From positions 1 to 64,000 of the forward strand of contig NZ_SJSM01000020.1 in NCBI RefSeq assembly GCF_004331685.1: 64,000 nt of DNA. The letters are read 5' to 3'. This DNA comes from Pedobacter hiemivivus. Lineage in GTDB: Bacteria > Bacteroidota > Bacteroidia > Sphingobacteriales > Sphingobacteriaceae. A program made the translations under genes and the position numbers. Positions within the stretch are counted from its first letter, which is position 1; every line of letters begins with the position of its first letter. Under the pieces are notes generated by a model, which saw only the letters and a list, made by a program, of their open reading frames with translations, searched no databases and was not told where the DNA came from. This document shows, in pieces, positions 60,839 through 64,000 of the stretch.

Positions 60839-62722
60839 ATGGCAATAATTCAAACTACAATTGCGGGTATCAGAAGCATGACAAGTCCGCCGGCTACTGA
60901 CAGGTATTATGTTTCTGATATTGAAAAGGAGGGGTTCTGGCTTTTCGATCCGCTGGATACCACTTCCGCCGATAATACCGGGACTATTTTAAAAGATACT
61001 TCCGGAAATGTTTACAAAAGAATTGATGAGGGTATTATAGACCTGAAATGGTTTGGTGCTACCGGATCAGGGAATGAAAGCATCATCATTCAAACGGCGA
61101 TTAATGTTTGTGCATACAAAACGCTATGGGTCCCTGAAGGTGTTTACTACGCGAAGAACTTGACGGGAATATCTAATCTGACAATTTCGGGGCCGGGAAC
61201 TTTAAAGTCTGACGCTACAGCTGTAGTCCCGGATACACTTTTAGCATTTACAGATTGTACTAATGTTACCATCAGAGATATTACACTGGATGGTAATAAG
61301 GGAGTTGTTCCGGGCGCCCCGGAATATGGGGTTGCCTTATTGCGTTTTTTTAGTTCAACGCAATGCGAAGTCTCTTCTGTTAACTTTCAAAATAATGCCT
61401 ATTTGGCCGTTAGTACCCATAGCTCCCCAGGTTTAATTTTTACTAATAACTATATCTACGACACGGATTCTGCATTCACTTTATGGACGGATTGCGAAAA
61501 TACGGTGATTTCATCTAACCGCATCGAGAATGGAACATCCGACGGGATTGTGGTGTGGGGCTATATAACAGATAACCTGGCTGAATATTCTACAAATGTC
61601 ACGATTGTGAACAATGCTATCCATAATAAAACAGGATGGGGCATATTGTTAAGGTACGGATCCGATTGTACCATTCAGGGAAACACCGTAAGCAATACTA
61701 GGTTTGGAATAGGCTCAACACATTTAACCGGACAACCGGTGCCGACAGCTAAAAGCTCGAGTTATATCGGTAACACCATTTCAGATTGTTATTATGGAAT
61801 ATATGGTTACATGCACAATTGTACCGTTACTGGCAACAGCCTGAATAGGATTACGATCCCCGCAATTATGATCGTGGGTTCCCGTGATACACCTTCTTCT
61901 CCATCAAAAAATGTAATTATAGCTGAGAATGTTATTTCAAATTCATCCTACATACCCCAAGGGACAAGCACTGTTACCAAAAGTATTCTTTTAGAGAATG
62001 CTCAGGATTGTGTAGTTGTGAACAATACAGTGAATAATGATGGTACAGCGCTAGATGCGGGTATTGTACTGGTAAATGCATTAACAGTGAGGAACAGGAT
62101 TGAAGATAATTTGTTTAAGGGTACACAGCCTGCTCAGGGTGTGTTGATTACGAATAGTGCGGCGACCAATACTATTGCCGGCGAAAATGGTAAAATTGTG
62201 GATAATGGGCTCAACAATATTTATATAAACGGTCTGGCTATAGTAGCAGATATGGTTACAGTGAATGCTTCTAATGAAGCCAAATTACCGGCTAATGGTG
62301 ACTTTTTTAAAGTTGCCGGAGCAGCGGTTACCATTAACCGTATCAATACAGTGACAGGGGTATATTACGGAAGGATAATCAATATTGTGTTCACCATCCC
62401 TAATTGTATTGTGAACCGCTTGGTAGGGAATATCGGCATTATTACTCCGACGTATATCAGCACCACGAATTCAATTTTAACACTGGTGTGGAACGGTACT
62501 GCCTGGATAGAAATAAGCAGGAGTAGTTATAATACTGTGGTCGTAAATGTTGTGGTTACAGGAGCAGTTTCAAAATCACTGCTAAACACAACATATCCCG
62601 CGGCAAAGACAGGATTTACAGTATCGTTACCAAATCTGGCAAGCGGGGCAGTTGCCGCCATAAAACAGGATGATTCAATTACTGGCGAATGGCAACTTAT
62701 GCCTTCAACTTTGGCGGTATAA
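60839..62722 (+). CDS. Tailspike-like right-handed beta-helix protein
   Basis: A 627-residue protein with no signal peptide (it starts MAIIQTTIAGIRSM). The first ~75 residues resemble the short N-terminal module found in front of beta-helices in phage tailspikes and their bacterial relatives (GFWLFDPLDTTSADNTGTIL, then DLKWFGATGSGNES). Residues ~85-460 are a parallel beta-helix with pectate-lyase-3-like repeats (NLTISGPGTLKSD, NVTIRDITLDGNKG, and many N-T/N-V turns). The C-terminal ~150 residues are a separate beta-rich domain. It may bind or cleave a polysaccharide. How it would leave the cell is unclear. Confidence 0.78.
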   Translation: MAIIQTTIAGIRSMTSPPATDRYYVSDIEKEGFWLFDPLDTTSADNTGTILKDTSGNVYKRIDEGIIDLKWFGATGSGNESIIIQTAINVCAYKTLWVPEGVYYAKNLTGISNLTISGPGTLKSDATAVVPDTLLAFTDCTNVTIRDITLDGNKGVVPGAPEYGVALLRFFSSTQCEVSSVNFQNNAYLAVSTHSSPGLIFTNNYIYDTDSAFTLWTDCENTVISSNRIENGTSDGIVVWGYITDNLAEYSTNVTIVNNAIHNKTGWGILLRYGSDCTIQGNTVSNTRFGIGSTHLTGQPVPTAKSSSYIGNTISDCYYGIYGYMHNCTVTGNSLNRITIPAIMIVGSRDTPSSPSKNVIIAENVISNSSYIPQGTSTVTKSILLENAQDCVVVNNTVNNDGTALDAGIVLVNALTVRNRIEDNLFKGTQPAQGVLITNSAATNTIAGENGKIVDNGLNNIYINGLAIVADMVTVNASNEAKLPANGDFFKVAGAAVTINRINTVTGVYYGRIINIVFTIPNCIVNRLVGNIGIITPTYISTTNSILTLVWNGTAWIEISRSSYNTVVVNVVVTGAVSKSLLNTTYPAAKTGFTVSLPNLASGAVAAIKQDDSITGEWQLMPSTLAV

Positions 62723-62730
62723 TTGCCCTG

Positions 62731-62772
62731 AAGGGTGATATTACAAAACTGCCAACTTCTTCACCCTTTTTC
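62731..62772 (+). terminator. Weak terminator after the beta-helix gene
   Basis: AAGGGTGA (62731-62738) pairs with TCACCCTT (62761-62768), followed by T residues. The 22-nt loop makes it weaker than the other hairpins here. Confidence 0.5.
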
Positions 62773-62826
62773 GCTTTAGGATCGATCTATGTTTAATTGT
62801 ACGGACATTTTAATACCTATTCTTAT

Positions 62827-64000
62827 ATGAAGTTTTTTCTGTTTACCAGTGTCTTTTTACTTTTCCTATTCCCTGTTTATTCCAATGATTCTTTAAGAGT
62901 TTCTGGTGTAAACCCGTTTCAGCCTTTGGAGCCAGGCGAGGTAAAGATAGGGGGCTATATGGGCAAAAAAATTGCTGTTTGTATAGCTAACAGTATAAAA
63001 ACAATGGATGTGCTTATGTTGGTTGCACCTTTTAAAACCCGAACTGAAACGAGGTATTGGCAGTCGGAATTCTGGGGGAAATGGTTTACTGCTGCTTGCG
63101 ATGCCTATCGGTATACTAATGACCCGCTGATATTGGCAAAATTAAAACAGGCAGTAGATGGTCTGGTGGCCACCCAAACAAAGGATGGGTACATTGGTAA
63201 TTATAAAGAGGAGGCTCATTTGAAAGAATGGGACATTTGGGGACGAAAATATTGTCTATTGGGATTGCTTTCTTATTATGAGATTTCAAAAGATAAAAAA
63301 GTATTGGGCAGTGCAAAGATGCTGGCCGATCACCTGATTAAAGAAATTGGAAATCGCAACATCAGCAAGTTTGGAAATTTTAGAGGAATGGCTGCCTCCT
63401 CGGTGTTGGAACCAATGGTATTGTTGTATAATTATACAAAGGATCCTGGTTATTTGAAATTCGCAGAAGCCATAGTAGCAGATTGGGAGCAAGCAGATGG
63501 AGCTAAACTGATCTCTAAAAGCATCAATGGAATTCATGTTGCAGAACGTTTCCCTAAGCCAAAGAATTGGTTTAGCCCAGAAAATGGCCAGAAAGCTTAT
63601 GAGATGATGTCTTGTTACGAAGGTCTCATTGAACTTTATAAAGTAACAAAGAAGGAAGAATATAAAGCTGCAGTTGAAAACGCCGTAAAGGATATCACAG
63701 ATACCGAAATTATGATCACCGGATCGGGGAGTAGTTTGGAGTGTTGGTATGGCGGAAAAGATAAACAATGTATACCCGCTAAAAACATGATGGAAACCTG
63801 TGTAACCGCAACCTGGGTTAAGCTTTGTAACCGCATGTTACAATTAACCGGAAAACCTGAATATGCAGATGAAATTGAGAAAGCTTTTTACAACGCTTTG
63901 TTAGGTTCAATGACTCCTGATGGGAAATCATGGAGTAAATACAGCGAGCTCAATGGGCATCGGCACTTGGGCGAAATGCAATGTGGTATGCCTTTAAATT
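62827..64000 (+). CDS. GH127-like (DUF1680) glycoside hydrolase, 3'-truncated by the window
   Basis: An open frame from the ATG at 62827 runs off the window end after 391 codons. A signal peptide (FFLFTSVFLLFLFPVYS) is followed by an (alpha/alpha)6 barrel: TRYWQSEFWGKWFTAACDAY, KDGYIGNYKEE, WDIWGRKYCLLGLLSYYE, SCYEGLIELYKVTKK and, at the edge, EMQCGMPLN, which leads into the Cys cluster of GH127. GH127 enzymes are mainly beta-L-arabinofuranosidases with a zinc-bound Cys site. The C-terminal half is outside the window. Confidence 0.85.
   Translation, partial: MKFFLFTSVFLLFLFPVYSNDSLRVSGVNPFQPLEPGEVKIGGYMGKKIAVCIANSIKTMDVLMLVAPFKTRTETRYWQSEFWGKWFTAACDAYRYTNDPLILAKLKQAVDGLVATQTKDGYIGNYKEEAHLKEWDIWGRKYCLLGLLSYYEISKDKKVLGSAKMLADHLIKEIGNRNISKFGNFRGMAASSVLEPMVLLYNYTKDPGYLKFAEAIVADWEQADGAKLISKSINGIHVAERFPKPKNWFSPENGQKAYEMMSCYEGLIELYKVTKKEEYKAAVENAVKDITDTEIMITGSGSSLECWYGGKDKQCIPAKNMMETCVTATWVKLCNRMLQLTGKPEYADEIEKAFYNALLGSMTPDGKSWSKYSELNGHRHLGEMQCGMPLN

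Overview
The window looks like chromosomal DNA of a Bacteroidota species, most likely a Pedobacter-like member of the Sphingobacteriaceae. The evidence is a type IX secretion (T9SS) type B sorting domain next to a PorP/SprF-like protein, a SusC/SusD pair inside a polysaccharide utilization locus, a GLPGLI-family protein beside its outer-membrane partner, AT-rich intergenic DNA, few Shine-Dalgarno sequences, and several TAnnTTTG promoter elements of the kind used by the Bacteroidota housekeeping sigma factor. The genus is inferred from overall resemblance and was not tested.

Layout. 1-6.7 kb: the 3' end of a giant Calx-beta adhesin with a T9SS sorting domain, its PorP/SprF partner and a TonB-family protein. 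6.7-12.5 kb: an MdaB-like reductase divergent from a LysR regulator, a fused SpmA/SpmB-type membrane protein and a large S9 peptidase. 12.8-23.3 kb, all on the minus strand: yidC, pyrG, a GLPGLI protein with an outer-membrane beta-barrel protein, a lipoprotein, kdsB, a deoxynucleoside kinase and trpS. 23.5-26.5 kb, plus strand: an acyltransferase, gatC, an ABC ATPase, a corrinoid adenosyltransferase, a DUF2795 protein and a 53-residue membrane protein. 26.5-31.3 kb: ispD, queA and an aminotransferase on the minus strand, with a MacB-like permease between them on the plus strand. 31.4-34.7 kb, plus strand: a CDF transporter, a NUDIX protein, bioA and a ferritin-like protein.

34.8-49.3 kb is a carbohydrate region: a Crp-like regulator, an Lrp/AsnC regulator, a six-hairpin glycosidase, a GH36 alpha-galactosidase, a GH95-like enzyme, SusC, SusD and a GH28-like enzyme. 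Together they fit uptake and breakdown of a galactose-containing plant polysaccharide, perhaps a pectin side chain. 49.3-53.5 kb holds a YdcF protein and the two-component bacterial end-joining set (Ku and LigD). 53.5-60 kb holds a DUF4142 lipoprotein, a 7TMR-DISM histidine kinase, a Rnk/GreA-like protein, a CatA-like acetyltransferase, a MocR-type regulator coupled to a small GNAT-like ORF, and a cold-shock protein. 60-64 kb holds a 5'-truncated ABC ATPase remnant, an orphan exported protein, a tailspike-like beta-helix protein and the 5' part of a GH127-like gene cut by the window edge.

I found no rRNA or tRNA gene, CRISPR array or insertion sequence. No wholly new system is obvious. The observations most worth following are a ferritin-like di-iron protein directly behind bioA, long palindromes that terminate convergent genes and overlap their stop codons, a 95-nt multi-stem hairpin at 29.85 kb, a PUL without the usual regulators, and a beta-helix protein with no signal peptide. 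All calls come from reading motifs, without database searches.
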